A stretch of DNA of 50,930 bases from Herminiimonas sp. (lineage in GTDB: Bacteria > Pseudomonadota > Gammaproteobacteria > Burkholderiales > Burkholderiaceae_D), in NCBI GenBank assembly GCA_027310305.1, contig DAIDBD010000019.1, positions 1-50,930 of the forward strand, written 5' to 3'. The notes beneath the pieces were generated by a model. It saw only the letters and a list, made by a program, of their open reading frames with translations. It searched no databases and was not told the origin of the DNA. The position numbers and the translations under genes are program-made. Below, one piece after another: positions 34,288 to 42,191 of this stretch; position 1 is the first letter of the stretch; each line of letters opens with the position of its first letter.

Positions 34288-34800
34288 GATTGCCTCCGCA
34301 TGGTCTTCACGAAAGAATCAAGCGCCGCAAGCTGCGTGCCAATCGATGAAAAGCTGGACAGGGAACGTCTGTTGCAATGGAATATGAACGGTTGCATGCG
34401 ACTGCGGCGAGGGCAGAAATTACCGGCAGGATTGTAAGAATTTCAGCTCGAATGCTCGTTGGAAGCCATTGCATTTCGTCCCGAACAGGGACTTCCGTTG
34501 ATCGTAGTTGATGTAAGCAGGGCGTCCCGATACGGGACGCCCTGCGACTGCCGCCAGGGAACCCTCTTTGCCAAAAAAGGCTGCCGAATGAAACAGCAGT
34601 CGTAGCGCAGCGCATTGCGCCGGTAACCATGCGGCGCAATGCGCTGCGCTTATTGACGCCCTACGTGTTATCAGCTACGACCGCAGGAAGTCCCTGCTCG
34701 GGACGAAAACCATAGGTTCAGGCAACAGGTGTGCTTTTTGCCTATTGATGCTCATCGGCAGTCTTTTGGATCGGAAAATTCACGGAACGATGAGGTAAAC
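34288..34800. other. Repeat-bearing divergent intergenic region, 513 bases
   Basis: Holds promoters for the TPP operon (minus) and the PRC-barrel genes (plus). From 34477 to 34705 it is occupied by the second copy of the composite repeat. A perfect hairpin GGGCGTCCC-GATAC-GGGACGCCC lies at 34520-34542. No gene is seen. Confidence 0.55.
34477..34705. mobile_element. MITE-like element, copy 2, with nested inverted repeats
   Basis: Outer ends CGTCCCGAACAGGGACTTCC (34477-34496) and, inverted with one visible substitution, 34685-34705. Inside, a hairpin pairs 34601-34622 with 34632-34665. The right arm is identical to the 34-bp end of copy 1, while the left arm has lost the 12-base GGGCGTCAATAA part. 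The central core of copy 1 is absent. Confidence 0.65.
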
Positions 34801-35547
34801 ATGCTGCATAGCGTCAGAAATCTGCAGGGCTTTTCGATCGCCGCCGAGGACGGCGAGATCGGAAAAATCGACGACATTCTTTTCGATGATGAAAAATGGA
34901 CGATACGGTATCTGGTGGTCGATACCGGAAGCTGGCTGAGCGGGCGAAAAGTGTTGATCTCGCCTATTTCATTTCTGCGTGCAGACTGGCCGAACGGCGT
35001 CATGCATGTCAGGCTGACGCAACAGCAAGTCAGGGACAGCCCCGGCATCGATACCGACCAGCCGGTATCGCGGCAGCAGGAAGCGGCACTCCACCAGTAT
35101 TACGATTACGCGCCGTACTGGCATGGGCCGCATCTGTGGGGTTATACGATCTTGGCGCCGATCGTCGAAAGCAGAACGTACGACGATCATGTCGTCAACG
35201 ACGCGGAACAAGCCAGGCAAAGGGGAATCGAACATGATTCCCATCTGCGCAGCGCGAAGGATGTGATGGGCCACCATATTCAGGCAACCGACGATGCGTT
35301 CGGCCAGGTCGGCAACTTCCTGTTCGACGACCATGACTGGTCGATCCGCTTCATCGTGATCGATACCGCGCACTGGCTGCCCGGAAAGGATGTGCTGATT
35401 TCGCCGCAGCGGATCGACCACGTAAGCTGGGCCGAGAAAAGCGTGTATGTGAATGCCACGCGCAAAGAGGTTGAAAGCAGCCAGGAATACGATTCACTGA
35501 ATCCGCCGGCGCGCGAAAGGGAGCAGGCGCTGTACCGGCACTCGTGA
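34801..35547 (+). CDS. Double PRC-barrel domain protein (first of tandem pair)
   Basis: 248 residues from ATG 34801 (GAGGT 6 nt upstream; the frame extends further left without a start signal). Two PRC-barrel repeats: residues ~5-85 (GFSIAAEDGEIGKIDDILFD, YLVVDTGSWLSGRKVLIS) and ~150-235 (GHHIQATDDAFGQVGNFLFD, FIVIDTAHWLPGKDVLIS). PRC barrels bind proteins or RNA and occur in RimM, photosynthetic reaction-centre H subunits and stress-linked soluble proteins. There is no signal peptide. The gene is followed 59 nt later by a close paralogue, so a tandem duplication is evident. Function unknown; a stress or membrane-associated role is typical for such genes. Confidence 0.88.
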   Translation: MLHSVRNLQGFSIAAEDGEIGKIDDILFDDEKWTIRYLVVDTGSWLSGRKVLISPISFLRADWPNGVMHVRLTQQQVRDSPGIDTDQPVSRQQEAALHQYYDYAPYWHGPHLWGYTILAPIVESRTYDDHVVNDAEQARQRGIEHDSHLRSAKDVMGHHIQATDDAFGQVGNFLFDDHDWSIRFIVIDTAHWLPGKDVLISPQRIDHVSWAEKSVYVNATRKEVESSQEYDSLNPPAREREQALYRHS

Positions 35548-35606
35548 AATTTGCGAACGATTCAAGCTGCAACCACAATTTTGACGAGATGCAAGAAAGG
35601 CACGCC

Positions 35607-36383
35607 ATGTTACAAAGCGCACACAAACTGAAAGGCTTCGGCATTGCCGCAACCGATGGCCATATCGGACACATCAAGGATGTCTATTTCGACGATCAGA
35701 AGTGGACCATCCGCTATTTCGTGGTCGATACCGGCGGCTGGCTCTCCGGCCGGAAAGTCTTGATTTCTCCGGTGTCGTTTCATGATCCGGACTGGAAAGG
35801 GAAAATGATCCGGGTCGATTTGACACGGCAGCAAATCGAGGATAGCCCCGGCATCGATACGGATCAGCCGGTATCGCGCAGGCAGGAGGCCGAGCTTTTC
35901 CGGCATTACGATTATCCGTTTTACTGGACCGGTCCGTTGCTGTGGGGATATGGCGCGTTTCCGCCTTTGGGCGGCACGCTGGGCGCCGGCGAAACAGGCA
36001 GGGAGCGGACGGCCGGCGACGCCGATCCGGCCACGGAAGCCGAACATGCGGACTCCCATCTTTGCAGCAGCAATGAAGTCATCGGCTACACCATCCGCGC
36101 AACCGACGATGCGGTCGGCCATGTAGAGGATTTCCTGTTCGACGACGAAGACTGGTCGATCCGCTTCATGCTGGTCGACACGCGCAACTGGTGGCCCGGA
36201 AAGCATGTGCTGGTGTCGCCGCAACTGGTCAAGAGCGTGAGCTGGGGCGACAGCAACGTGTTTGTCGACATATCGCGCGAGGCGGTCGAAAGTAGCCTGG
36301 AATTCGACTGGTCCAATCCGCCTTCGCGCGATACCGCAACCAGCCTGTACCGGGATTCCGGCCGTCCCCCCGAGATGCGTTGA
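35607..36383 (+). CDS. Double PRC-barrel domain protein (second of tandem pair)
   Basis: 258 residues from ATG 35607 with AAAGG 8 nt upstream. Same architecture as its neighbour: PRC repeat 1 (~5-85: GFGIAATDGHIGHIKDVYFD, FVVDTGGWLSGRKVLIS) and repeat 2 (~160-245: GYTIRATDDAVGHVEDFLFD, MLVDTRNWWPGKHVLVS). The shared linker DSPGIDTDQPVSR and the aromatic YDYxxYWxGPxLWGY segment prove common origin. Differences are mostly in the variable linker between repeats (~135-150), which is Gly/Glu-rich here. Whether the two proteins form heterodimers is open. No signal peptide. Confidence 0.88.
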   Translation: MLQSAHKLKGFGIAATDGHIGHIKDVYFDDQKWTIRYFVVDTGGWLSGRKVLISPVSFHDPDWKGKMIRVDLTRQQIEDSPGIDTDQPVSRRQEAELFRHYDYPFYWTGPLLWGYGAFPPLGGTLGAGETGRERTAGDADPATEAEHADSHLCSSNEVIGYTIRATDDAVGHVEDFLFDDEDWSIRFMLVDTRNWWPGKHVLVSPQLVKSVSWGDSNVFVDISREAVESSLEFDWSNPPSRDTATSLYRDSGRPPEMR

Positions 36384-36394
36384 ACATGCTGCGC

Positions 36395-36415
36395 GCGTTT
36401 TTCAACGAAAAACGC
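36395..36415. terminator. Possible bidirectional terminator hairpin
   Basis: Perfect 9-bp arms GCGTTTTTC and GAAAAACGC around the loop AAC, exactly between the convergent PRC-barrel and MFS genes. The T and A runs lie within the stem and not after it, so it is an atypical rho-independent signal. Confidence 0.4.
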
Positions 36416-36426
36416 TGCGAAGATAT

Positions 36427-37689
36427 TTATCGATGAGGTGTTTCGCGCATCCGCGCGGCGGCAATCGCGCCGGACAAGAACGTCAGAAATGCGACGAACC
36501 ACATCGCCGCCGAGATGCCGAACAAATCGGCGACCAGCCCTGACAGCAATGCGCCGATCGCATACCCCATATCGCGCCACAGCCGGTAAACGCCTACCGC
36601 CGACGCGCGCCAGGCAGGATTGACGACATCGCCGATCGCGGCGAGCAGGGTGGGATACACCATCGCGGTGCCGGCACCGAGCAGTACCGCGCCCCATGCA
36701 AAAGCGGAAAATTCCCTATACGCGGTAATCACGGCAATGCCGGCGGCCTGTACCCACATGCCGGCAACAATCAGCCGCTTGCGACCGATCCGGTCCGACA
36801 GCGCGCCGGTGAATAATTGACAGATGCCCCATACGGCAGGATAGGCCGCGGCGAGCCAGCCTATCTGCGTCAGGTTCATCCCGGCGGCGGCAAACACGAG
36901 GGGGAACAGGCCCCATGCCATGCCGTCGTTCAGATTGTTCACCAGACCGGCCTGGCTGATCGAAGACAGGTTCCGGTCATGCAGGCTGGTTTGCCAGAAG
37001 ATCGTTTTCTGCGACGGAACATTTTCCGGTTCCGTTGCCGCGCCAAGCGCCGCCTCATGTTGCGCATGCCCGCGCGTTTCGCGCACCGCCGCAGCCGACA
37101 GCGCAAGGCCGGCCAGCACGAACGCGACGCCGAGGTAGAACGGCTGCGGGCGCAAGCCGTAGCGGGCCGCGATCCAGCCCGTGGCGAGCGCTGAAGCGCC
37201 GACCGCGAGATATCCCGCGAATTCATTGATGCCCATGGCCATGCCCCGGTTTTTCGGGCCGGCCAGATCGATCTTCATGATGACGGTGGTGGACCATGTC
37301 AGACCCTGGCTGATGCCGAGAAACAGGTTCGCCAGCAGCACCCAGTTCCATGACGGCGCCCACATCAGCAGAAACGGTACCGGCGCGGCGACCAGCCAAC
37401 CCGCGACCAGAATGATCTTGCGGCCGTAGGCATCCGAAAATCGGCCTGCATAATAATTGGTCAGCGCCTTGGAAACGCCAAATACGACGATGAACGACAG
37501 GATGGCCGTATGCGCAGCCAGCATGAATTCCTTCTCGGCGATCGCCGGCAGGATCGTGCGTTCCATGCCGATCATTGCGCCGACGAACGCATTGATCAGA
37601 ACCAGCAAGCCGAACTGCTGCCAGTTGGCGCGAATGCCCAAACTGATTGCGGGGGCGGGGGTCACGCCGGCGGCATTCGCGGAATGCAT
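36427..37689 (-). CDS. Major facilitator superfamily transporter
   Basis: 420 residues with about twelve transmembrane helices in two halves. The MFS loop 2-3 signature is GRFSDAYGRKIILV (82-95), and the second-half equivalent is GALSDRIGRKRLIV. A hydrophilic central loop (~205-240) separates the halves. The start ATG 37689 has AAGGG about 9 nt upstream. It begins 13 nt after the end of the metallo-hydrolase gene, so the two form an operon controlled by the divergent ArsR-rhodanese regulator. Transporters in such sulfur loci may export sulfite or other sulfur oxyanions; that role is inference from position, and no substrate motif is visible. Confidence 0.88.
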   Translation of the reverse strand: MHSANAAGVTPAPAISLGIRANWQQFGLLVLINAFVGAMIGMERTILPAIAEKEFMLAAHTAILSFIVVFGVSKALTNYYAGRFSDAYGRKIILVAGWLVAAPVPFLLMWAPSWNWVLLANLFLGISQGLTWSTTVIMKIDLAGPKNRGMAMGINEFAGYLAVGASALATGWIAARYGLRPQPFYLGVAFVLAGLALSAAAVRETRGHAQHEAALGAATEPENVPSQKTIFWQTSLHDRNLSSISQAGLVNNLNDGMAWGLFPLVFAAAGMNLTQIGWLAAAYPAVWGICQLFTGALSDRIGRKRLIVAGMWVQAAGIAVITAYREFSAFAWGAVLLGAGTAMVYPTLLAAIGDVVNPAWRASAVGVYRLWRDMGYAIGALLSGLVADLFGISAAMWFVAFLTFLSGAIAAARMRETPHR

Positions 37690-37702
37690 GAGGCGTTGCC
37701 CT

Positions 37703-38446
37703 TCATGCGAATTCGGTATGGCCGAGATTGGCCGCTACGATGCGCTCCATATCGGCCGGACGCGGCGGGATATTGCCGATGACCGCGGCAATGAATTCTT
37801 CCTTCCCCAGGGAAAGCAAGGGATTCCAGCGTTTCTCGAAGCCGATGGTCGATGATGGCTTGCCCGACAGTTCCGCGCCGCAGGCGCTGCCGGCCTGATG
37901 CCCTGGGAAAATTTCCAGGTCGTCCGGCAGCGTCAATAGCCGGTCATGCAGGCTTTGCCACAGACGCGCGGCCATTTCCCGCTCTCTGCCAGCCAGGTCG
38001 GGGCGTCCGACCGATCCGACAAACAGGGTGTCGCCGGTCACGACAAACCAGGGTTCCTGGCTGCGGCGATAATCGGAAACCAGCAGGCAGATGCTGTCTT
38101 CGGTATGGCCGGGCGTGTGCACGACTTCCATCCGGGTATTGCCGGCCAGGATCGGTTCGCCGTGACGCAGCGGCTGGAACGCATAGCCGGTCTTTCCCCG
38201 ATTGCTTTCGTGCAGCGCATAGGCGGCGCTTGCCAGGCGGGCGAGGTTTAACCCTCCCGAAATATGATCGGCATGAATATGCGTGTCGATCACGTGGGTG
38301 ATGCCGACGTTCAATTTCAGGGCTTCATCCAGGAACCACTGTTCGTCGCCGGCCGGCACATCGACGGCGATCGCCTTGCCATGGCCCCCGCAACCGAAAA
38401 AATAGGAAATGGATGCATCCGGATTGAGCCGCTGTTTGAAAAACAT
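37703..38446 (-). CDS. Persulfide dioxygenase-like metallo-hydrolase (ETHE1/Blh type)
   Basis: 247 residues. A full metal site is visible: THIHADH (55-61), H114 in HTPGH, D139 in VVTGDTLF and H183 in FPGH. GSVGRPDL and SACGAELSGKPSSTIGFEKRWNP follow the pattern of persulfide dioxygenases, which use a single iron to oxidise glutathione persulfide to sulfite. AGAGG lies 6 nt before the ATG. The gene is divergent from an ArsR-type regulator carrying a rhodanese domain, the same arrangement as BigR-Blh loci for sulfide detoxification. It is more complete than the related domain at 12523-13908, where one ligand position is changed. Confidence 0.9.
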   Translation of the reverse strand: MFFKQRLNPDASISYFFGCGGHGKAIAVDVPAGDEQWFLDEALKLNVGITHVIDTHIHADHISGGLNLARLASAAYALHESNRGKTGYAFQPLRHGEPILAGNTRMEVVHTPGHTEDSICLLVSDYRRSQEPWFVVTGDTLFVGSVGRPDLAGREREMAARLWQSLHDRLLTLPDDLEIFPGHQAGSACGAELSGKPSSTIGFEKRWNPLLSLGKEEFIAAVIGNIPPRPADMERIVAANLGHTEFA

Positions 38447-38465
38447 GATTGCCTCTATAAACTAT

Positions 38466-38487
38466 CATTCTAAAGATCGTTAGAATG
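38466..38487. promoter_or_regulatory. Operator of the ArsR-rhodanese regulator
   Basis: Perfect inverted repeat CATTCTAA-AGATCG-TTAGAATG, 8-bp arms around 6 bases, between the divergent metallo-hydrolase and regulator genes. AT-rich symmetric sites of this size are typical ArsR-family operators. It overlaps the region expected between the -35 and -10 of the regulator promoter, so bound regulator would block both directions. Confidence 0.75.
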
Positions 38488-38490
38488 TAA

Positions 38491-38496
38491 TATAAT
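38491..38496 (+). promoter_or_regulatory. -10 box of the regulator promoter
   Basis: Exact TATAAT lying 3 nt right of the operator. A -35 would fall at about 38468-38473 (TTCTAA, poor match), inside the operator. The expected transcription start is near 38503, leaving a leader of about 60 nt before the ATG at 38565. Confidence 0.5.
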
Positions 38497-38564
38497 CCAT
38501 CCCGAATCGCAACGTCAAGGCGAACTTCAAATAAACTGCGTCAAACGACTTACCCTATTCGACG

Positions 38565-39215
38565 ATGACAACGAATCGAAATATCAAAGATGCGCTCTAC
38601 GAGCAGGTCGCCCGGGTTGCCAAGGCGACGGCCAGCCCGAAACGGCTGGAGCTGATCGAGTTGCTGTGCCAGGCTCCGAAAACGGTCGAAGTGCTGGCGC
38701 GCGAGGCGGAAATCAGCGTCAAGCTGGCCAGTGCGCATCTGAAGGAATTGAGGGCGGCGCGGCTGGTCGAGAACGAACGGCAGGGAAAGTACATCATTTA
38801 CCGGTTGGCGAATGAAGATGTCGCCCGCTTCTGGGTCACGATTCGATTGCTGGCGGAAGATCGCCTGTTCGAGCTGCAGGATGCGCTGCGTCAGCTCAGC
38901 GAAGCAACGCATGAGTGGGTGGGCAACGGTCCCGCCGAGTTGCTGACCAAGGCCAGGAAGAAGGAAGTCGTTGTGATCGATGTGCGCCCCGACAATGAAT
39001 ACGCCGCGGGCCACCTGCCGTTCGCACGGTCAATGCCGTTGGCCGAACTGAAATCCCGGATCGCCGAATTGCCGAAGGATAAACCGATCATTGCCTATTG
39101 CCGCGGACCGTTTTGCCTGATGTCGGCCGACGCGGTCAAGCTGCTGCGCAGCCAGGGTTTCGAAGCGCTGCAGTTGCGCGAAGGCGTGGCGGAATGGGAA
39201 GCGGAAAAGGCCTGA
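38565..39215 (+). CDS. ArsR-family regulator with C-terminal rhodanese domain
   Basis: 216 residues. Residues ~10-100 are an ArsR winged helix (ASPKRLELIELLCQAPKTVEVLAREAEI, recognition helix SVKLASAHLKELRAARLV, wing ERQGKYIIYRL). Residues ~120-216 are a rhodanese domain with VVVIDVRPDNEYAAGHLP and the active-site loop YCRGPFC (C179, C184). The combination suggests a repressor that senses sulfane sulfur through its rhodanese cysteine. It lacks an obvious pair of BigR-type cysteines in the helical core (only C35). It is divergent from the persulfide dioxygenase-MFS operon, with a perfect operator between. No strong ribosome-binding site is seen. Confidence 0.9.
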   Translation: MTTNRNIKDALYEQVARVAKATASPKRLELIELLCQAPKTVEVLAREAEISVKLASAHLKELRAARLVENERQGKYIIYRLANEDVARFWVTIRLLAEDRLFELQDALRQLSEATHEWVGNGPAELLTKARKKEVVVIDVRPDNEYAAGHLPFARSMPLAELKSRIAELPKDKPIIAYCRGPFCLMSADAVKLLRSQGFEALQLREGVAEWEAEKA

Positions 39216-39275
39216 CTTCTTGCGCCGGGAAGCTTGATCGGCGCGCACGCCGCGCGAAACATCGGCATCGCCGCA

Positions 39276-39632
39276 TCATCCGCATGCCGGCACGATCAGC
39301 GCCGCCATCGCTTCCCACAGCATCGCGAGCACGGCAAGAATGGCGAGAGCGGCCGCCGTCCAGCGGATGAAATGCGCGCTGCCGCCCGCCGTTTCGTTCG
39401 GCGACGTCCTGAAAAAAATCAGCGCCAGCCCGCCGGTGGCGGCCAGCGTGACGGCGGCGATCACCCAGGCAACGATGCCGATGCCGAACCATTTTGCATC
39501 GAATAAACCACGGGCGCAGGCGATGCCGGTAAAGCTGTAGATGAAAAAAAAGTGCACGACCCAGACAATCGGGCCGGAAAACAGCAGCAGGAAAGCGCGG
39601 GGGAAAGAGACGGCATGCATCGAGGGTTTCAT
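39276..39632 (-). CDS. Small membrane protein of the cytochrome oxidase operon
   Basis: 118 residues with three or four hydrophobic segments (~12-35, 46-72, 88-113). Opening MKPSMHAVSFPRAFLLLFSGPIVWVVHFFFIYSFTG. It starts 9 nt after the end of the oxidase subunit I/III gene, so it is the last gene of the coxB-coxAC operon. Small hydrophobic proteins at this position are often annotated as uncharacterised oxidase-associated or assembly proteins. A His in the first helix (WVVHFF) and the cysteines of GIACARG may matter, but no known motif is recognised. The gene seems real from composition and spacing. Confidence 0.7.
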   Translation of the reverse strand: MKPSMHAVSFPRAFLLLFSGPIVWVVHFFFIYSFTGIACARGLFDAKWFGIGIVAWVIAAVTLAATGGLALIFFRTSPNETAGGSAHFIRWTAAALAILAVLAMLWEAMAALIVPACG

Positions 39633-39641
39633 CCGCTGAAT

Positions 39642-42191
39642 TTACCCGATCAAACGTGGAAACAAATGGACCAGCGCAAGCCCGATCAACCCTTGCGCCA
39701 GCGTGTAATACCAGAGCAGCAGGGTGTTGTCGAACGTGACCCGCCGCTGCGCGCCGAGCAGGCCGGCAAGCGAACGGGCAACGGTATAGGAACCCATCGC
39801 CAGCAGCACGGCAACGAAGAATCCCTGCAGGCCGATGAGCGTGTAGATCACGGCGCCGTAGCCGCTGTCCTGCGGACGCAGCCCGGTCCGCCACTGGCCG
39901 TGAAACTCGGCGCCCAGCGCGGCTGCCAGCAAGGCGATGGCGGCCGGCATCGCCAGGCGAAACGGCCATTGCGCGGCGGCGGAATTCAGCCGCCGTCCGG
40001 CATAAGCGATGCAGCCGCCACTCGTCAGCAGCAGCGCTGCCGATGCCATCGGCCATGCCGGCGCGGGCAGCGCGTCGCCGGCCGGCCAGCCGCCGGGCGC
40101 TGCCGTCCACAGGAACAGGTAGGAGAACAGGAGGGAGCCGAAAACGGACCCGGATACCATCAGCAATATCACCATTGCCCACCACGAATGCGATGACCCG
40201 CCATTCAGATAGACCGGCAGCATGATGCCGCCGCCGATATCGACCGGCGGCTGCGACGGGCCGGGGTCGGTGTTCCACATCCACCACAGGGTCATCGCCA
40301 CGGCAAGTGCGCCGCACGCGATCGCCGGCACCACCAGCCTGACCGTCAGCAGCAGGAAGAAACCGGCGGTGCCGAGCGCGGCCAGAAGCGGCAGCCAGCT
40401 GGGTCCGGGCATTTGCAGCAGATACTGCGGGCGCGCGTCGATCGGGCTGGAAACGATGGTTTCGCGGCCGCCGGTCGGCGCGTTCGGCAGGTGATAGCGG
40501 CCGGCATCGACATGCTCGGCCAGGCCGGGCTGATCCCACAGCGGTTCGCGGCTGGTCACAATCGGTATGCTGCGCGTGCCGTGGCTATAGGACGGCAGCC
40601 ATTCGAGCGTGCCGGCGCTCCAGATGTTGCCGGCGTTCTTGCCGCCGGTGGGGCGGAAATGCAACGCGAGATCGATCAAAAATACCAGTACGCCGGCCGC
40701 AATGACGTATGCGCCGATGGTGGACACCATGTTGAGCGACCCCCATCCCAGGCTTTCGGAATAGGTATAGACCCGGCGTGGCATGCCGGCCAGCCCGGTG
40801 ATGTGCATCGGGAAAAAGGCGACGTTGAAGCCGACGAACATCAGGCCGAACGCCCAGCGCCCGAGCCGCTCGGACAGCGGCCTGGCGCTGACGAACGGCG
40901 CCCAGAAATAGAACGCGCCGAACAGCGGAAACACCATGCCGCCGAACAGCACGTAATGCAGGTGCGCGACGATGAAATAGGTGTCGTGCGCCTGCCAGTC
41001 GAACGGCACGACCGCGACCATCACGCCGGTCAGGCCGCCGAGCACGAAGATGAAGAAAAATCCCAGCACGAACAGCATCGGCACCTTCAGCGGCCGCATC
41101 CGCCTGGCGGCGGCGATCGTCGCGATCCACGCAAACATCTGGATGCCGCTCGGTATCGTCACCGCCATGCTGGCGGCGGAAAAGAAGCTCAGCGACAGCT
41201 GCGGAATGCCGGTCGCGAACATGTGGTGCACCCACAGGCCGAAACTGAGAAAGCCGGTGCCGATCAGCGCCAGCACGACCATCCGGTAGCCGACCAGCGG
41301 CGTGCCGGTCATGGCCGGGATGATCATCGACACCATGCCGGCGGCAGGCAGGAAAATGATGTACACCTCCGGGTGGCCGAAGAACCAGAACAGATGCTGC
41401 CATAGCAGCGGGTCGCCGCCCTTGCCGGCAATGAAAAAGGGCCAGTGAAAACTGCGCTCCAGTTCCAGCAGCGTGGTGCCCAGAATGACCGCCGGAAAGG
41501 CGAAAATGATCATGCCGGCGAACACCAGCATGACCCACGCATAGACCGGCATTTTATCGAGCGTCATGCCGGGCGCGCGCGTGCGCAGCACGCCGATCAC
41601 GATCTCGATCGCGCCGGCGATGGCCGATATTTCGATGAAGCCGATGCCGAGCAGCCATAAATCGGCATTGACGCCGGGCGAATAGCGGTAGCTGGTCAGC
41701 GGTGGATACATGAACCAGCCGCCGTCCGGCGCCAGGCCGTAGAACAGGCTGCAAAAGAAGGCCAGCCCGCCGACCGCATAGGCCCAGTAAGCATAGGCGC
41801 TCAGCCGCGGAAACGGCAGATCGCGCGCGCCCAGCATGTTCGGCAGCAGCAGCACGCCCATCGCTTCCACCGCCGGCACCGCGAACAGGAACATCATGAC
41901 GGTGCCGTGCATCGTGAAAATCTGGTTGTAAAGGTCGTGATCGAGCAGATCGTTTTCCGGCACCGCGAGCTGGGTGCGCATCAGCAGCGCTAGAATGCCG
42001 GCCAGCAGGAAAAACAGCAGCGCGGTGCCGATATACAGCAGGCCGATATGGGTGTTGTTGACGACGGTGAGGAACCGCCATCCGGGCGGCTGGCGCCAGA
42101 TTCTTTGCAACTGTTCCAGTTCGCCATCCGGCCGCGATCCGAAATCCGGCAAGGTTTGGCGGTGTTGCGCGTTTGGTCCGGCCGCCGTCAT
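39642..42191 (-). CDS. ctaD: Cytochrome c oxidase subunit I-III fusion (caa3 type)
   Basis: 849 residues; the start at 42191 overlaps the coxB stop by ATGA. The subunit I domain (~40-570) shows the heme a ligand H95 (FTMHGT), the CuB histidine-tyrosine pair in GHPEVY (H273, Y277), H322-H323 in WVHHMF, and the heme ligands in VAHLHYVLFGG (H410, H412). The last ~230 residues are a subunit III domain (HSWWAMVILLMVSGSVFG, GLQGFFVAVLLAMG, VTFDNTLLLWYYT). I-III fusions are known in caa3-type oxidases. It reduces oxygen to water and pumps protons in the cytoplasmic membrane. Confidence 0.95.
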   Translation of the reverse strand: MTAAGPNAQHRQTLPDFGSRPDGELEQLQRIWRQPPGWRFLTVVNNTHIGLLYIGTALLFFLLAGILALLMRTQLAVPENDLLDHDLYNQIFTMHGTVMMFLFAVPAVEAMGVLLLPNMLGARDLPFPRLSAYAYWAYAVGGLAFFCSLFYGLAPDGGWFMYPPLTSYRYSPGVNADLWLLGIGFIEISAIAGAIEIVIGVLRTRAPGMTLDKMPVYAWVMLVFAGMIIFAFPAVILGTTLLELERSFHWPFFIAGKGGDPLLWQHLFWFFGHPEVYIIFLPAAGMVSMIIPAMTGTPLVGYRMVVLALIGTGFLSFGLWVHHMFATGIPQLSLSFFSAASMAVTIPSGIQMFAWIATIAAARRMRPLKVPMLFVLGFFFIFVLGGLTGVMVAVVPFDWQAHDTYFIVAHLHYVLFGGMVFPLFGAFYFWAPFVSARPLSERLGRWAFGLMFVGFNVAFFPMHITGLAGMPRRVYTYSESLGWGSLNMVSTIGAYVIAAGVLVFLIDLALHFRPTGGKNAGNIWSAGTLEWLPSYSHGTRSIPIVTSREPLWDQPGLAEHVDAGRYHLPNAPTGGRETIVSSPIDARPQYLLQMPGPSWLPLLAALGTAGFFLLLTVRLVVPAIACGALAVAMTLWWMWNTDPGPSQPPVDIGGGIMLPVYLNGGSSHSWWAMVILLMVSGSVFGSLLFSYLFLWTAAPGGWPAGDALPAPAWPMASAALLLTSGGCIAYAGRRLNSAAAQWPFRLAMPAAIALLAAALGAEFHGQWRTGLRPQDSGYGAVIYTLIGLQGFFVAVLLAMGSYTVARSLAGLLGAQRRVTFDNTLLLWYYTLAQGLIGLALVHLFPRLIG

